Notes under the pieces: model-generated
Told to the model about the DNA's origin: nothing
Database searches by the model: none
What the model saw: only the letters and a program-made list of their open reading frames with translations
Assembly: GCA_964613235.1 (NCBI GenBank)
Contig: CAZTGM010000010.1
Coordinates: 1-37,360 of the forward strand
Source of the DNA: J005 sp964613235
GTDB lineage: Bacteria; Pseudomonadota; Zetaproteobacteria; Mariprofundales; Mariprofundaceae
Direction of reading: 5' to 3'
DNA: 37,360 nucleotides
Part shown: positions 1 to 8,489 of the stretch, in pieces
Position numbering within the stretch: position 1 is the stretch's first letter
How the letters are laid out: each line of letters opens with the position of its first letter
Made by a program: the position numbers and the translations under genes

Positions 1-39
1 AGACCAAATGAAATCACCTGCGACAGATAAGAAACAAAA

Positions 40-69
40 AAGCCCGCAAACACATCAGTTTGCGGGCTT
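40..69 (-). terminator. Intrinsic terminator after tRNA-Leu
   Basis: Perfect 11-bp inverted repeat (40-50 with 59-69, 8-base loop). Read on the minus strand, the hairpin is followed by TTTTTTG, so it ends the leftward tpiA-secG-tRNA transcript. Confidence 0.85.
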
Positions 70-94
70 TATGGAACCCTATAGGATTCTTAGA

Positions 95-180
95 TGGTGC
101 CGAAGACTGGAGTCGAACCAGCACGGACGAAGTCCACCACCCCCTCAAGATGGCGTGTCTACCAATTCCACCACTTCGGC
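95..180 (-). tRNA. tRNA-Leu (anticodon GAG)
   Basis: The minus strand reads as an 86-base class II tRNA. The acceptor stem GCCGAAG/CTTCGGC closes perfectly, there is a long variable arm, a GGTTCGACTCC T-arm, and an encoded ACCA end. The anticodon stem CCATC/GGTGG encloses loop TTGAGGG, giving anticodon GAG for CUC and CUU leucine codons. It lies 37 bases after secG and before a strong terminator, so it is probably processed from the tpiA-secG transcript. A tRNA-Leu directly after secG is a common bacterial arrangement. Confidence 0.95.
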
Positions 181-216
181 ATATCCGGCCCGCAGGCCGG
201 AAACTATTGTACCCGC

Positions 217-591
217 TTACTCGGCAGGCGGCAATGCATCGGCCGGCGCATCAGCCTTCAGCTTGGAAGGATCAAAGCCGGTATCCGGTGTTGCTGTTTT
301 ATCCTGTTGCTGCACCGGCACCTGCTGATCCACCACGGCACGCTCAACAAGAGAGCCAGCCTGCTGCTGTGAGAAAAATGCCAGCGTCAGGCTGGTCAGC
401 ATAAATGCTGCAGCCAGACCGCCGGTTACCTTGCCCAGAAACGAACCGGAACCACGACTGCCAAACAGCGTCTGTGCGCCACCGCCACCAAAGGATACGC
501 CCATCTCGGCACCCTGGCCCTTCTGGATCAGCACCACACCGATCAGTAGCAACGCGATAATCACGTGCACAATTACAAGAACTGTTGTCAT
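217..591 (-). CDS. secG: Protein translocase subunit SecG
   Basis: 124-residue small subunit of the SecYEG inner-membrane protein-conducting channel. It has the family plan: an N-terminal hydrophobic helix (about 3-21, VLVIVHVIIALLLIGVVLIQ), the conserved Gln-Lys-Gly-Gln-Gly-Ala turn, a glycine-rich stretch ending in LFGSRG, a second helix (about 52-70), then a hydrophilic Gln/Asp/Pro-rich tail. The start at 591 is preceded by GAGGAG; the open frame extends further upstream but has no family similarity there. It follows tpiA by 14 bases and is co-transcribed with it. The long C-terminal tail is variable in this family. Confidence 0.93.
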   Translation of the reverse strand: MTTVLVIVHVIIALLLIGVVLIQKGQGAEMGVSFGGGGAQTLFGSRGSGSFLGKVTGGLAAAFMLTSLTLAFFSQQQAGSLVERAVVDQQVPVQQQDKTATPDTGFDPSKLKADAPADALPPAE

Positions 592-605
592 AAACTCTAT
601 ACTCC

Positions 606-1358
606 TCAGCCAACTGCCCGCGCAGCCGCTTCGATAATCTGCATAAACGAATCCGCTTTCAAGCTGGCGCCGCCTACCAGCGCGCCTTCCACACCTTCGC
701 AAGCCATCAATGCCTCGGCATTACCCGGGTTCACACTGCCGCCGTACAACACACGGCAATCGCGGCCCAGTCGCTGCAATTCCTCATGCACAAAAGCATG
801 GGTCTCCACAACCTGCTCCGGCGTTGCCGTCTTGCCGGTGCCGATGGCCCAAACCGGCTCATAGGCCACGGTCAATGGCTTGTCGCCCTCAACTTCGGCC
901 AGAATCGACAGCTGCTCTTTCAGCACATCGTTGGTCCTGCCCGCCTCACGCTCTTCCAGATGCTCGCCAACACACAGAATCGGCTCCAGGCCCGCATCCC
1001 AGGCTGCCTTTAGCTTCTTCAGAATCAGCGTATTATCCTCATGGATAATATCGCGACGCTCGGAATGACCGAGAATCACATAATGGCAGCCGGCATCACG
1101 CAACATCATCGGCGCAATGGAACCGGTAAAAGCACCCTTCGGCTCGCAATACACACTTTGCGCTCCCAGCCCCACGCCCTTTTCACTCAGCGGACGACTC
1201 ATCGGATGCAGCAGTGTAAACGGCGGCATGATCACCACTTCCACCAGCTCCGGTGCGGGGTTGTCAGCCAGCTCCTCGATATATGCCATGGCCTCATCAA
1301 GCAAGCCGTTCATCTTCCAGTTGCCTGCGACCAGACAACGCTTGTCCCCGCTACTCAT
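606..1358 (-). CDS. tpiA: Triosephosphate isomerase
   Basis: 250-residue TIM-barrel enzyme that interconverts dihydroxyacetone phosphate and glyceraldehyde 3-phosphate in glycolysis, gluconeogenesis and the Calvin cycle. Catalytic residues are visible: Lys15 in GNWKMN, His98 in GHSERR and Glu167 in AYEPVWAIGTGK. The phosphate-binding YGGSVNPGNA segment is near the C terminus. Length is normal. The ATG at 1358 has a strong AGGAGG ribosome site. It is the first gene of tpiA-secG-tRNA-Leu. Identification is certain. Confidence 0.98.
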   Translation of the reverse strand: MSSGDKRCLVAGNWKMNGLLDEAMAYIEELADNPAPELVEVVIMPPFTLLHPMSRPLSEKGVGLGAQSVYCEPKGAFTGSIAPMMLRDAGCHYVILGHSERRDIIHEDNTLILKKLKAAWDAGLEPILCVGEHLEEREAGRTNDVLKEQLSILAEVEGDKPLTVAYEPVWAIGTGKTATPEQVVETHAFVHEELQRLGRDCRVLYGGSVNPGNAEALMACEGVEGALVGGASLKADSFMQIIEAAARAVG

Positions 1359-1475
1359 GACGACCTCCTAAGACCATTGCAAATGGGGGCGGAAGTGTAG
1401 AAAAAAACCGTCGCAAGGCAAGGAGAAATACCACCTTTTCCTCTGGCCGCATTCCTGCGCTAGGCTTGGTGCGAT

Positions 1476-2252
1476 ATGAAACATTCCGCCACATCGGCAA
1501 AAAAAGCACTGGGACAGCATTTCCTGCATGATCGCCATGCCATTGATCGCATTATCGGCATCATCCCGAAAGGCACTCGCGTCCTTGAAATCGGCCCTGG
1601 CCCCGGCGCCCTGACCGAACCGCTGCTGGCACGCACTGCTGCCCTGGCCGTGATCGAAAAGGATGACCGTTTTGCGGCACAATGGAAGGCCAAAGCTTCG
1701 GCAGGCGCGCCACTGACCGTCTTCCATGGCGATGTCATGCAGATACTGCCGCAAGCCGCCGAAGATTTCCGGCCACAATGGATTGCCGGCAACCTGCCCT
1801 ACAACATCAGCGGCCCGTTAGCGGCCCTGCTGGCCGGCCTTGAAGTTGCCGGAGGCATGGTGCTGATGTATCAAAAGGAAGTGGCGCAACGCATTTGCGC
1901 CGGACCGGGCAGCAAGGTCTATGGTGGCCTGTCCGTATTGGTACGCCATTATTATGAACCATCCATCCTGCTCACACTGGCTCCGGGCGCCTTTGCACCG
2001 CCGCCGAAGGTTCATTCGGCCGTCGTCGTGCTCAGGCCGCACCGGCGACCTGCTCTCTGCCCGTTCCCGCTACTGCAACGTACGGTGCGTCATGGATTCC
2101 TGCATCGCCGCAAAACCATCGGCAATAATTTCAAAGGGCAGCTCGACGCTGCGCAGTGGCAGCATATCGGCATCTCGCCGCAATCGCGACCGGAACAACT
2201 GGATTATGCAGCATGGGCCCGACTGGCCGGCTGGTTCGCTGAACAAGGCTAA
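1476..2252 (+). CDS. rsmA: 16S rRNA (adenine1518-N6/adenine1519-N6) dimethyltransferase RsmA/KsgA
   Basis: 258-residue S-adenosylmethionine-dependent methyltransferase that dimethylates two adjacent adenines near the 3' end of 16S rRNA during small-subunit assembly. Diagnostic features are the N-terminal KKALGQHFLHD segment, SAM motif I EIGPGPGALT, and the catalytic NLPYNIS motif (motif IV). The C-terminal region carries the RKTIGNNFKG-type segment of the family. It is divergent from tpiA, and its last 4 bases overlap the end of the convergent glutaredoxin gene. The ribosome site before the ATG is weak. Confidence 0.96.
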   Translation: MKHSATSAKKALGQHFLHDRHAIDRIIGIIPKGTRVLEIGPGPGALTEPLLARTAALAVIEKDDRFAAQWKAKASAGAPLTVFHGDVMQILPQAAEDFRPQWIAGNLPYNISGPLAALLAGLEVAGGMVLMYQKEVAQRICAGPGSKVYGGLSVLVRHYYEPSILLTLAPGAFAPPPKVHSAVVVLRPHRRPALCPFPLLQRTVRHGFLHRRKTIGNNFKGQLDAAQWQHIGISPQSRPEQLDYAAWARLAGWFAEQG

Positions 2253-2509
2253 GCCTGCAACCAGTCGTCCAGCTTGCCGGCGCGTTCCAGCGCATACAGC
2301 TCATCGCAACCACCCACATGCCGGTCATTGATAAAGATTTGTGGAATCGTTCTGGCACCATTGCTGCGGCGCAGCATTTCCTCACGCCGTTCGGGCTCCT
2401 TTTGCACATCGTATTCGACAAATGCCAGGCCGCGCTTTTTCAACAACAGTTTCGCGCGCACGCAATAAGGGCAGAAATTGCCGGAATAGACTTCAATTTT
2501 ATGTTTCAA
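2249..2509 (-). CDS. grxC: Glutaredoxin 3 (dithiol, CPYC)
   Basis: 86-residue dithiol glutaredoxin, a cytoplasmic glutathione-dependent disulfide reductase. The active site is Cys13-Pro-Tyr-Cys16, followed by a basic helix (RAKLLLKKRG), the cis-Pro motif TIPQIFIND and the glutathione-binding GGCDEL segment. The frame has no ATG at its beginning: the first codon is TTG at 2509, in a TTGA overlap with the upstream comF-like stop, with GGAGG nine bases ahead. The overlap implies translational coupling. Length and motifs are typical of GrxC. Confidence 0.92.
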   Translation of the reverse strand: MKHKIEVYSGNFCPYCVRAKLLLKKRGLAFVEYDVQKEPERREEMLRRSNGARTIPQIFINDRHVGGCDELYALERAGKLDDWLQA

Positions 2510-3261
2510 TCGTATGGACCTCCATGGGGTGTACGAGCCAGCGTCAGGGTATAAACCGGCCTGTGCAGCTGCCGCAATGCACGGGCAGCATGATACAGCG
2601 TGGCACCTGTCGTCTGAATATCATCCACCAGCCATATGCGCATCGCCTGATCAGCTGCCGATGCCCAATAGTCGGCATCCACGGCAAAAGCCTTACGCAG
2701 ATTACACCGCCGTTCGGTTCCGGACAGGCTCGACTGCCGGGGCTGCTCGCCCTGGCGGTGCAACAGACGCCAGTCCCAGGCCGCGCCACTCATATCAGCC
2801 AGCCAGCGCGCCAGATTGGCTGTATGATGCTGGCCATGCCGACGCATACGCATCAGCGGCATGGGAATCGGCAACAGCAAATCACCCGGCGCAATAATGC
2901 CCTGAATACTTGGTCGGGCAACCGTTAACAGCCAGCGCACCGCATCATCACACCCCTGCAGCTTCCATTGCAGAATGGCCTGACGCACCGGACCACTGTA
3001 TACAAACAGGCTCTCACTGCACTGCATCGGCAGCCTGCAGCGCAAACATCGGCCACACGGTCCCGGCGCCATGCCTGGCGGCAATGGCACACCGCATCGC
3101 TCACAATGCTCCTGCGGCCAAGGATGAATCTGCGCATGGCAGCGCGCACAGCAACCGCCTTCTTCCGGCAAGGACTGCTGACAGAACGGACAGGCCGGAG
3201 GAAACAGAACATGCCGCAACCGGTTAACCCCGGCCATGCATAACGTTGACAGACGCCGCAT
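2506..3261 (-). CDS. ComF-family phosphoribosyltransferase-like protein (double zinc finger)
   Basis: About 251 residues. The N-terminal part has paired CxxC motifs (CPFC, CARC, CERC, CGRCLRC) forming the zinc-finger region of ComF/GntX proteins. The C-terminal part is a type I phosphoribosyltransferase fold with the PRPP-binding signature IWLVDDIQTTGATL. ComF is needed for DNA uptake in competent bacteria; the biochemical activity of most homologues is unknown. The start is uncertain: ATGs lie at 3261 and 3237, and neither has a clear ribosome site. Its 5' end abuts the divergent bioF 5' end. It is translationally coupled to grxC. Confidence 0.85.
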   Translation of the reverse strand: MRRLSTLCMAGVNRLRHVLFPPACPFCQQSLPEEGGCCARCHAQIHPWPQEHCERCGVPLPPGMAPGPCGRCLRCRLPMQCSESLFVYSGPVRQAILQWKLQGCDDAVRWLLTVARPSIQGIIAPGDLLLPIPMPLMRMRRHGQHHTANLARWLADMSGAAWDWRLLHRQGEQPRQSSLSGTERRCNLRKAFAVDADYWASAADQAMRIWLVDDIQTTGATLYHAARALRQLHRPVYTLTLARTPHGGPYD

Positions 3262-3271
3262 GCCAACCAGC

Positions 3272-4414
3272 ATGCACGACATGCCGGACAGTCGCAACTG
3301 GTTTTCACCGACCCCCGCCCACAGACAGCGCAGCTTCGCTGCCTCGTCATGCCATGGCATAAACATGGTCATTCAGGGGCAAAGGCTGATCAATTTTGCC
3401 ACCAATGATTATCTTGGCCTCAGCCTGCATGCCGATATCCGGCAGGCAGCTATGGAAACCCTGCGGCAGGGGCTGGGCAGCGGTGCATCGCGGCTGATCA
3501 GCGGTGACAACCCGCTATTCCATGAACTTGAACAACAACTGGCCGCATGGAAAGGCTATGAGGCATGCATGCTGGTCGGCTCCGGCATGCTGGCCAATAT
3601 CGGTCTGCTGCCGGCCCTGGCCGGCCGGCACGACAGCATCCATGCCGACCGCCTGAATCATGCCTCGCTGGTCGATGGCGCACGGCTGTCCGGCAGCAAA
3701 GTAAAGCGCTTCCCGCATCGCGACATGACAGTGCTGGAACGGCAACTACAGCAGGATGTCTCACCACGTAAACTGATTGTCTCCGATGGCGTCTTCAGCA
3801 TGGATGGCGATCAGGCCGACATCACCACGCTGATGTCGCTGGCCGAGCGTTTTGATGCCCTTCTGGTCATCGATGATGCACATGGCATCGGCACCCTGCC
3901 CGATCCGCGCGGCCTGACCGCACTGCACGACATTGCCGGCCACGCGCGACTGGTGGAAGTCGGCACCTTCGGCAAGGCGTTCGGTGGCTATGGTGCCTTC
4001 ATTCTTGGCACCACTCCGCTGATCAACGGCCTGCGCCAACATCTGCGCACGATGATCTATTCGACGGCCATGCCACCGGCCATGGCACATGCCATGCTGG
4101 CTGCGCTGACACTGATCCGGCAAGGTGAACTGACGACAAGGTTGCAGCGGCATATTCGCCTGTTCCGCCAGGCCTGCGGCGCTCTTCCCCTGCTGCCTTC
4201 GGAGACAGCCATTCAGCCCCTCATTCTGGGCAGCGACGAACGTGCACTGAAGGCGTCCCGGCGACTGCGCGAAGCCGGCCTGTTCGTACCAGCCATTCGC
4301 CCGCCAACGGTACCCGAAGGCACGGCCCGTCTGCGCATCACCCTGTCGGCAGCCCATCAGGAACAACAGATCCTGCAACTGGCCGATGCCTTGCAGCAGG
4401 TAACGTCCGCATGA
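3272..4414 (+). CDS. bioF: 8-amino-7-oxononanoate synthase
   Basis: About 380-residue alpha-oxoamine synthase of fold type I. It condenses pimeloyl-ACP (or pimeloyl-CoA) with L-alanine to give 8-amino-7-oxononanoate in biotin synthesis. Visible features: the family entry motif FATNDYLGLS, GSGASRLISGD, the aspartate of VIDDAHGIG, and the PLP lysine in GTFGKAFGGYGAF (codon near 3974). ATGs at 3236, 3272 and 3281 are all possible; 3272 or 3281 give the usual N-terminal length. None has a good ribosome site. It is the first gene of bioFHCD and ends in an ATGA overlap with bioH. Confidence 0.93.
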   Translation: MHDMPDSRNWFSPTPAHRQRSFAASSCHGINMVIQGQRLINFATNDYLGLSLHADIRQAAMETLRQGLGSGASRLISGDNPLFHELEQQLAAWKGYEACMLVGSGMLANIGLLPALAGRHDSIHADRLNHASLVDGARLSGSKVKRFPHRDMTVLERQLQQDVSPRKLIVSDGVFSMDGDQADITTLMSLAERFDALLVIDDAHGIGTLPDPRGLTALHDIAGHARLVEVGTFGKAFGGYGAFILGTTPLINGLRQHLRTMIYSTAMPPAMAHAMLAALTLIRQGELTTRLQRHIRLFRQACGALPLLPSETAIQPLILGSDERALKASRRLREAGLFVPAIRPPTVPEGTARLRITLSAAHQEQQILQLADALQQVTSA

Positions 4415-5130
4415 GTTCATGGCTGTTCGTGCATGGCTGGGGCCAGTCCCGGCAGATATGGCATCGCCAGATGGATGCCTTTCCCCAAGCAGCCTTCATC
4501 AATCTGCCCGGCCACGGTGGACGCGATGACCTTCCGTTTGAACAATGGACGAATGACCTTTCCATGCCGAAAGAACCAGCCATTCTTATCGGCTGGTCAC
4601 TGGGCGGCATACTGGCCATGCAACTGGCATTGCAACAGCCCGAACGCATTCGCGCACTGGTACTGGTGGCCACAACACCGTGTTTTTGCCGACGTGATGA
4701 CTGGGAACATGCCTGCCATGATAACGTGTTTGCCGGCTTCGAACAGGCCCTCGCCGCACAATCGCCCACATTGATGGGGCGCTTTTTCGCCCTGATGCTG
4801 CACGGCGATGCCATCTCGCGTCGGCAATATCAGCAGCTTGCCCGCACATCGATCAATCGTCAGCAACCGCCCACACCACATGCCCTGGCGGCAGGCCTAC
4901 ATATGCTCAGGGATACGGACCTCCGCTCCCAACTGCATACCATTCGTTGTCCGGTGCTGATCATGCACGGCATGCAGGATAGCATCATTCCGGTCGCTGC
5001 GGGCACCTGCCTGCAACAGCATCTACCCCGGGCCGAACTGCAAACATTCGCCCCCTGCGGCCATGCACCATTTCTGACGCATGCCGATACATTCAATCGT
5101 TCTCTGGAGGACTGGTGTCTGAACATATAA
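4411..5130 (+). CDS. bioH: Pimeloyl-[ACP] methyl ester esterase BioH
   Basis: 239-residue alpha/beta hydrolase. BioH removes the methyl group from pimeloyl-ACP methyl ester and so ends the BioC-BioH route to pimelate. The catalytic triad is readable: Ser63 in GWSLGG, Asp190 in HGMQDSIIP and His218 in CGHAPF. The N-terminal FVHGWGQS is the oxyanion-hole motif typical of BioH. It begins in an ATGA overlap with bioF, and its end overlaps the bioC start by 16 bases. Placement between bioF and bioC supports the specific assignment over a generic hydrolase. Confidence 0.93.
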   Translation: MSSWLFVHGWGQSRQIWHRQMDAFPQAAFINLPGHGGRDDLPFEQWTNDLSMPKEPAILIGWSLGGILAMQLALQQPERIRALVLVATTPCFCRRDDWEHACHDNVFAGFEQALAAQSPTLMGRFFALMLHGDAISRRQYQQLARTSINRQQPPTPHALAAGLHMLRDTDLRSQLHTIRCPVLIMHGMQDSIIPVAAGTCLQQHLPRAELQTFAPCGHAPFLTHADTFNRSLEDWCLNI

Positions 5131-5990
5131 CAACCCGCGCCGTACAACGAGCCTTCTCCCATGCCAGCGACAGCTACGATGCCCATGCCGTATTGCAGCG
5201 GGAAATCGGCGACCGTCTGCTGGCGCATATGGAGTTTACCAAAATCGAGCCTCGGCGCATTCTGGATATCGGCTGCGGCACCGGCTATTTCACACGCCTG
5301 CTGCGTAAAAAATTCCGTCGCGCCGAAATCACGGCTATCGATCTGTCACCGACCATGATTCAACAGGCCTGTACACAACAGCCACGTCGCCTGCCATGGC
5401 ATGGCCAACATCATTATGCCGTGGCCGATGCCACGGCGCTGCCATTTGCCGCTGAACGTTTCGATCTCATCTGCTCCAATCTGGTCATGCAATGGGTGCC
5501 CGATCCGGCCACGATGATGCAGGAAATGCGCCGTGTGCTGGCACCGGGCGGACTGATACTGTTTTCCACTTTCGGGCGACGCACCCTGAGCGAACTGCGC
5601 CAGAGTCTGGCTGCCATCAATCCGGCCTATGCCGCCAGCGTACTCCCCTTTGCCGATGTCATGAGCCTCGGCGATGCGCTGATGGCACTGCCGGTCGAAC
5701 TGCCGGTCACCGATTCAGACCTGTTTACCCTGACCTATCCCGATGTCATGTCGCTGATGCGCGAACTGAAGGGACTGGGCGCATCAGCATCGGCCATCAA
5801 CCGGCCGCCGCAAGGCCTGTACGGCAGAAACATGATCCGTAAACTCGAACAGCATTACCATGCTCACCACCGCGCCGATGATGGTCGCGTACGGGCGACG
5901 TTCGAGGCCCTGTACGCACAAGCCTGGTACAAACAGGACCCCACTTTCCTCAATGACACGGTAATTCCCATTCAGGTCAGCGGCACATGA
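5115..5990 (+). CDS. bioC: Malonyl-[ACP] O-methyltransferase BioC
   Basis: 291-residue class I SAM-dependent methyltransferase that methylates the free carboxyl of malonyl-ACP, disguising it so fatty-acid synthase can extend it to pimeloyl-ACP methyl ester. Motif I is LDIGCGTGYFT; later ICSNLVMQWVPD and the LAPGGLILFSTFG segment match BioC. The start is GTG at 5115, with CTGGAGG just upstream inside the end of bioH; no nearby ATG fits. The stop overlaps bioD as ATGA. N-terminal RAFSHASDSYDAHAVLQ is also characteristic of the family. Confidence 0.94.
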   Translation: MSEHITTRAVQRAFSHASDSYDAHAVLQREIGDRLLAHMEFTKIEPRRILDIGCGTGYFTRLLRKKFRRAEITAIDLSPTMIQQACTQQPRRLPWHGQHHYAVADATALPFAAERFDLICSNLVMQWVPDPATMMQEMRRVLAPGGLILFSTFGRRTLSELRQSLAAINPAYAASVLPFADVMSLGDALMALPVELPVTDSDLFTLTYPDVMSLMRELKGLGASASAINRPPQGLYGRNMIRKLEQHYHAHHRADDGRVRATFEALYAQAWYKQDPTFLNDTVIPIQVSGT

Positions 5991-6649
5991 GCCGAATCAT
6001 TTTCATTACCGCCACCGATACCGATGCTGGCAAAACCTATGTTACACTGGATGTGATCCGCCAGTTACGTGCAAAACATATGCGCGCACGGGCCATCAAA
6101 CCCGTTGCCTGCGGCATCAATGCCCATGGCTGCTATGACGACCTCACAACCCTGCTCGAAGCCCAACAACTGGCGCAGGAGGATGATATCAACCGCTATC
6201 GCTTCGCCAGGGCCAGTGCTCCTGCACAGGCAGCAGCGGAAGAAGAGTGTTCACTCGATCCTGTCGCACTGACCCAGTGGTGTCACCGAAAAGCAGGCGA
6301 TCAGGATATCCTGCTCATCGAAGGCATCGGCGGCCTGATGGTTCCGCTTGCCCCCCGTTATCTTCTCCATGACTGGATTCAGGATCTGCAGCCGGACGAG
6401 ATATGGCTGGTTGCACGCTGCAGGCTTGGCGCCATCAATCATACGCTATTAACCCTGGACAAGCTGCAACAGACCGGACATGCACCTGCCCATATCATTC
6501 TCAATGCCGTCAAGACCGCAGAGACAACCTACCTGAAGGACATGCAACATGCGCTTGGCGCAGTTGCAGGCTGCGACAAAATTCATACACTGCGCACAGG
6601 GGAGTCGTTGAATGTGCGCGAATTTTTCGCGGAGGGAGAGCCATCTTGA
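5987..6649 (+). CDS. bioD: ATP-dependent dethiobiotin synthetase
   Basis: 220-residue P-loop carboxylase-like enzyme that closes the ureido ring of dethiobiotin from 7,8-diaminononanoate, CO2 and ATP. The nucleotide loop is TATDTDAGKTYV near residue 8, slightly different from the common GTDTxVGKT. The substrate lysine lies in KPVACGI and the EGIGGLMVPL segment is conserved. It overlaps bioC as ATGA and the next gene as TTGA. bioA and bioB are not in this window, so the last steps must be encoded elsewhere or replaced. Confidence 0.94.
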   Translation: MSRIIFITATDTDAGKTYVTLDVIRQLRAKHMRARAIKPVACGINAHGCYDDLTTLLEAQQLAQEDDINRYRFARASAPAQAAAEEECSLDPVALTQWCHRKAGDQDILLIEGIGGLMVPLAPRYLLHDWIQDLQPDEIWLVARCRLGAINHTLLTLDKLQQTGHAPAHIILNAVKTAETTYLKDMQHALGAVAGCDKIHTLRTGESLNVREFFAEGEPS

Positions 6650-7029
6650 ACGTCCTGCTCATTGATGATGAGGAAACGATGCATGAAATCATGAGCGCCT
6701 TTCTGCGTCGTTATGCCCAGGAAACCGGCAGCAAGATAAATATCACCTGCGTAGCCGACCCCGTCAAAGGACTGTTCGAGGCTACAGCCAATGGCGACGA
6801 TTACGACCTGATCCTGCTGGATATCCGCATGCCCAAACTTACCGGCGATGAAATCTATAACAGTATCGCACATATCAAACCGGAACTGCTGGATCGCGTG
6901 CTGTTTGTAACCGGCTACCGCCAGGACCTGCACGGGCGCTTTCCGGAGCATACGCTGCGTATTCTGGACAAGCCGTTTCGCTATGCCCTGTTAGCTGAAA
7001 TCCTGAACGACATCCTTCATCAAAGCTGA
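6646..7029 (+). CDS. Stand-alone CheY-like receiver protein coupled to bioD
   Basis: 127 residues and a single receiver domain with no output domain. Key residues are present: acidic pocket DDEE at 7-10, phospho-acceptor Asp59 in LILLDIRMP, Thr89 in LFVTG, and Lys109 in ILDKPF. There is no ATG at the beginning; the TTG at 6646 is preceded by GGAGGGA (6631-6637) and its TTGA overlaps the bioD stop, arguing for translation from the bio mRNA. A matching kinase is not adjacent. It could be a phosphorelay intermediate, a sink, or a regulator acting by protein contact. No link to biotin synthesis is known to me. Confidence 0.85.
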   Translation: MNVLLIDDEETMHEIMSAFLRRYAQETGSKINITCVADPVKGLFEATANGDDYDLILLDIRMPKLTGDEIYNSIAHIKPELLDRVLFVTGYRQDLHGRFPEHTLRILDKPFRYALLAEILNDILHQS

Positions 7030-7030
7030 T

Positions 7031-7630
7031 TCAACACCCACCGCAGCTTGGGGCCAACACTGCCGGCGCACAACCGAATGCCAGCAACATCGCCATCATC
7101 GGTGCACCCGAATTGATCCTGCCCTGATGCACCATGGCCATGGCTTCCTTACGTCCGACCCAGCACAAACGAATATCCTCCTGCTCATCCACCTGACCGC
7201 CACCCGGGCCACTCGGCCGGTTTTTATCCACCTCGCCGAGAAACAGAAACAGACGCTCCGATGAACCGCCTGGCGTGGCATAATAGTGACCCAGCGGCAA
7301 CAGGCGCTGCGGACGATAGCCCGCCTCTTCCTCGCATTCCCGCATCGCCGTCATTTCCAGCGACTCTCCCGCATCGACAATGCCGGCCACGATCTCGGTC
7401 AGCCAAGGATTCTCACCGCGCACCGCTGGCCCGATACGAAACTGTTCCAGCAACAACACCTCGTCATATTGCGGATCATAAAGTAACACGGCCACAGCAT
7501 CCCCTCGCTCCAGATGCTCGCGGGTGATGCGCTGCCAGCCACCAGCGACGGTCTCATGCTCCACGGTATAGGCATCAATCTGAAAAAAGCCGTGGTACAA
7601 GGGCTTTTTATCAATCATCCGGTACTTCAT
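7031..7630 (-). CDS. nudF: Nudix hydrolase, ADP-ribose pyrophosphatase type
   Basis: 199 residues. The Nudix box is complete: GIVDAGES(L) with the glutamate, then MRECEEEAGY, matching Gx5Ex7REUxEExGU. The preceding VAVLLYDPQYDEVLLLEQFRIG and the following YATPGGSSERLFLFLGEV are typical of NudF/TrgB enzymes that split ADP-ribose into AMP and ribose 5-phosphate. The ATG at 7630 has AGGAG upstream; a longer frame exists but overlaps the divergent regulator gene. It converges with the receiver gene, with one base between the stops. Confidence 0.9.
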   Translation of the reverse strand: MKYRMIDKKPLYHGFFQIDAYTVEHETVAGGWQRITREHLERGDAVAVLLYDPQYDEVLLLEQFRIGPAVRGENPWLTEIVAGIVDAGESLEMTAMRECEEEAGYRPQRLLPLGHYYATPGGSSERLFLFLGEVDKNRPSGPGGGQVDEQEDIRLCWVGRKEAMAMVHQGRINSGAPMMAMLLAFGCAPAVLAPSCGGC

Positions 7631-7691
7631 TCCTCGCTCCTGCAAAACTGGGACTTCACGGCCAGTATCCTGCAATGCTACACTGAGGGCC

Positions 7692-8375
7692 ATGAAAATT
7701 CTGGTTGTGGAAGATGAAGAGCGTGTCGCCCATTTCATTCAGAAAGGGCTGAAGGAAGAAGGCCATGCCGTCGATGTATCCTACGATGGTGAAGATGGTG
7801 AATTCCTTGGAGAAATCAACGAATACGATCTGATTATTCTGGATCTGATGTTGCCCAAAAAGAATGGCATCACCGTCTGCCGTGAACTGCGCGAACGTGG
7901 CGTGGCCACGCCCGTGCTGATGCTGACCGCGCGCGACAGTGTTGAAGACAAGGTGCGCGGCCTGGATGCCGGTGCCGATGATTACCTGCCCAAACCCTTC
8001 GCATTCGAAGAATTGCTGGCGCGCGTGCGTGCACTATTGCGTCGCCAGTCGGAAAGCAAATCGCCGATTCTCAAGGTTGCCGATCTCGAACTGGACCCGA
8101 TCAGCCGCCGTGCCTCCCGGGCCGGCAAAAACATTCGCCTGACAACCAAGGAATACGCCTTGCTGGAATATCTGATGCGTAATCCCGGCAAGGTCCTCTC
8201 GCGCACACTGATCGGCGAACATGTCTGGGACATGAACTTTGACCCGGAAAGCAATGTTATCGATGTCTATGTCAGCCATCTGCGCAACAAGGTAGACAAG
8301 GGTTTTGACACGCCTCTGATCCATACGCTAAGGGGGCAGGGCTATATCCTGACGGACGATGCGCCGCCAGGCTGA
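7692..8375 (+). CDS. OmpR/PhoB-family response regulator (CusR-like)
   Basis: 227 residues. An N-terminal receiver (acidic pair in VVEDEE, phospho-acceptor Asp51, switch Thr/Ser in MLTARD, Lys101 in YLPKPF) is joined to a C-terminal winged helix: LTTKEYALLEYLMRNPGKVLSR, then VIDVYVSHLRNKVDKG and the TLRGQGY wing. The sequence resembles the CusR/CopR heavy-metal branch, but no metal-efflux gene is adjacent, so the signal is unknown. It is followed by a sensor kinase on the same strand and diverges from nudF across 61 bases that must hold both promoters. Confidence 0.93.
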   Translation: MKILVVEDEERVAHFIQKGLKEEGHAVDVSYDGEDGEFLGEINEYDLIILDLMLPKKNGITVCRELRERGVATPVLMLTARDSVEDKVRGLDAGADDYLPKPFAFEELLARVRALLRRQSESKSPILKVADLELDPISRRASRAGKNIRLTTKEYALLEYLMRNPGKVLSRTLIGEHVWDMNFDPESNVIDVYVSHLRNKVDKGFDTPLIHTLRGQGYILTDDAPPG

Positions 8376-8489
8376 TGCCAAACCGATCCGCACACCGAAT
8401 GGACTGAGAGGCCGACGCTGGCAAGCCTGAACCCATTATCCATCTATTACTGGATTCGCTCCAATATCTTCCGCACCTTCCGCGGCAGG

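Noticed and set aside
7641..7676. TGCAA direct repeats and ACTGG-N10-CCAGT between nudF and the OmpR-type regulator
   Set aside because: Short and imperfect; not distinguishable from chance without related sequences.
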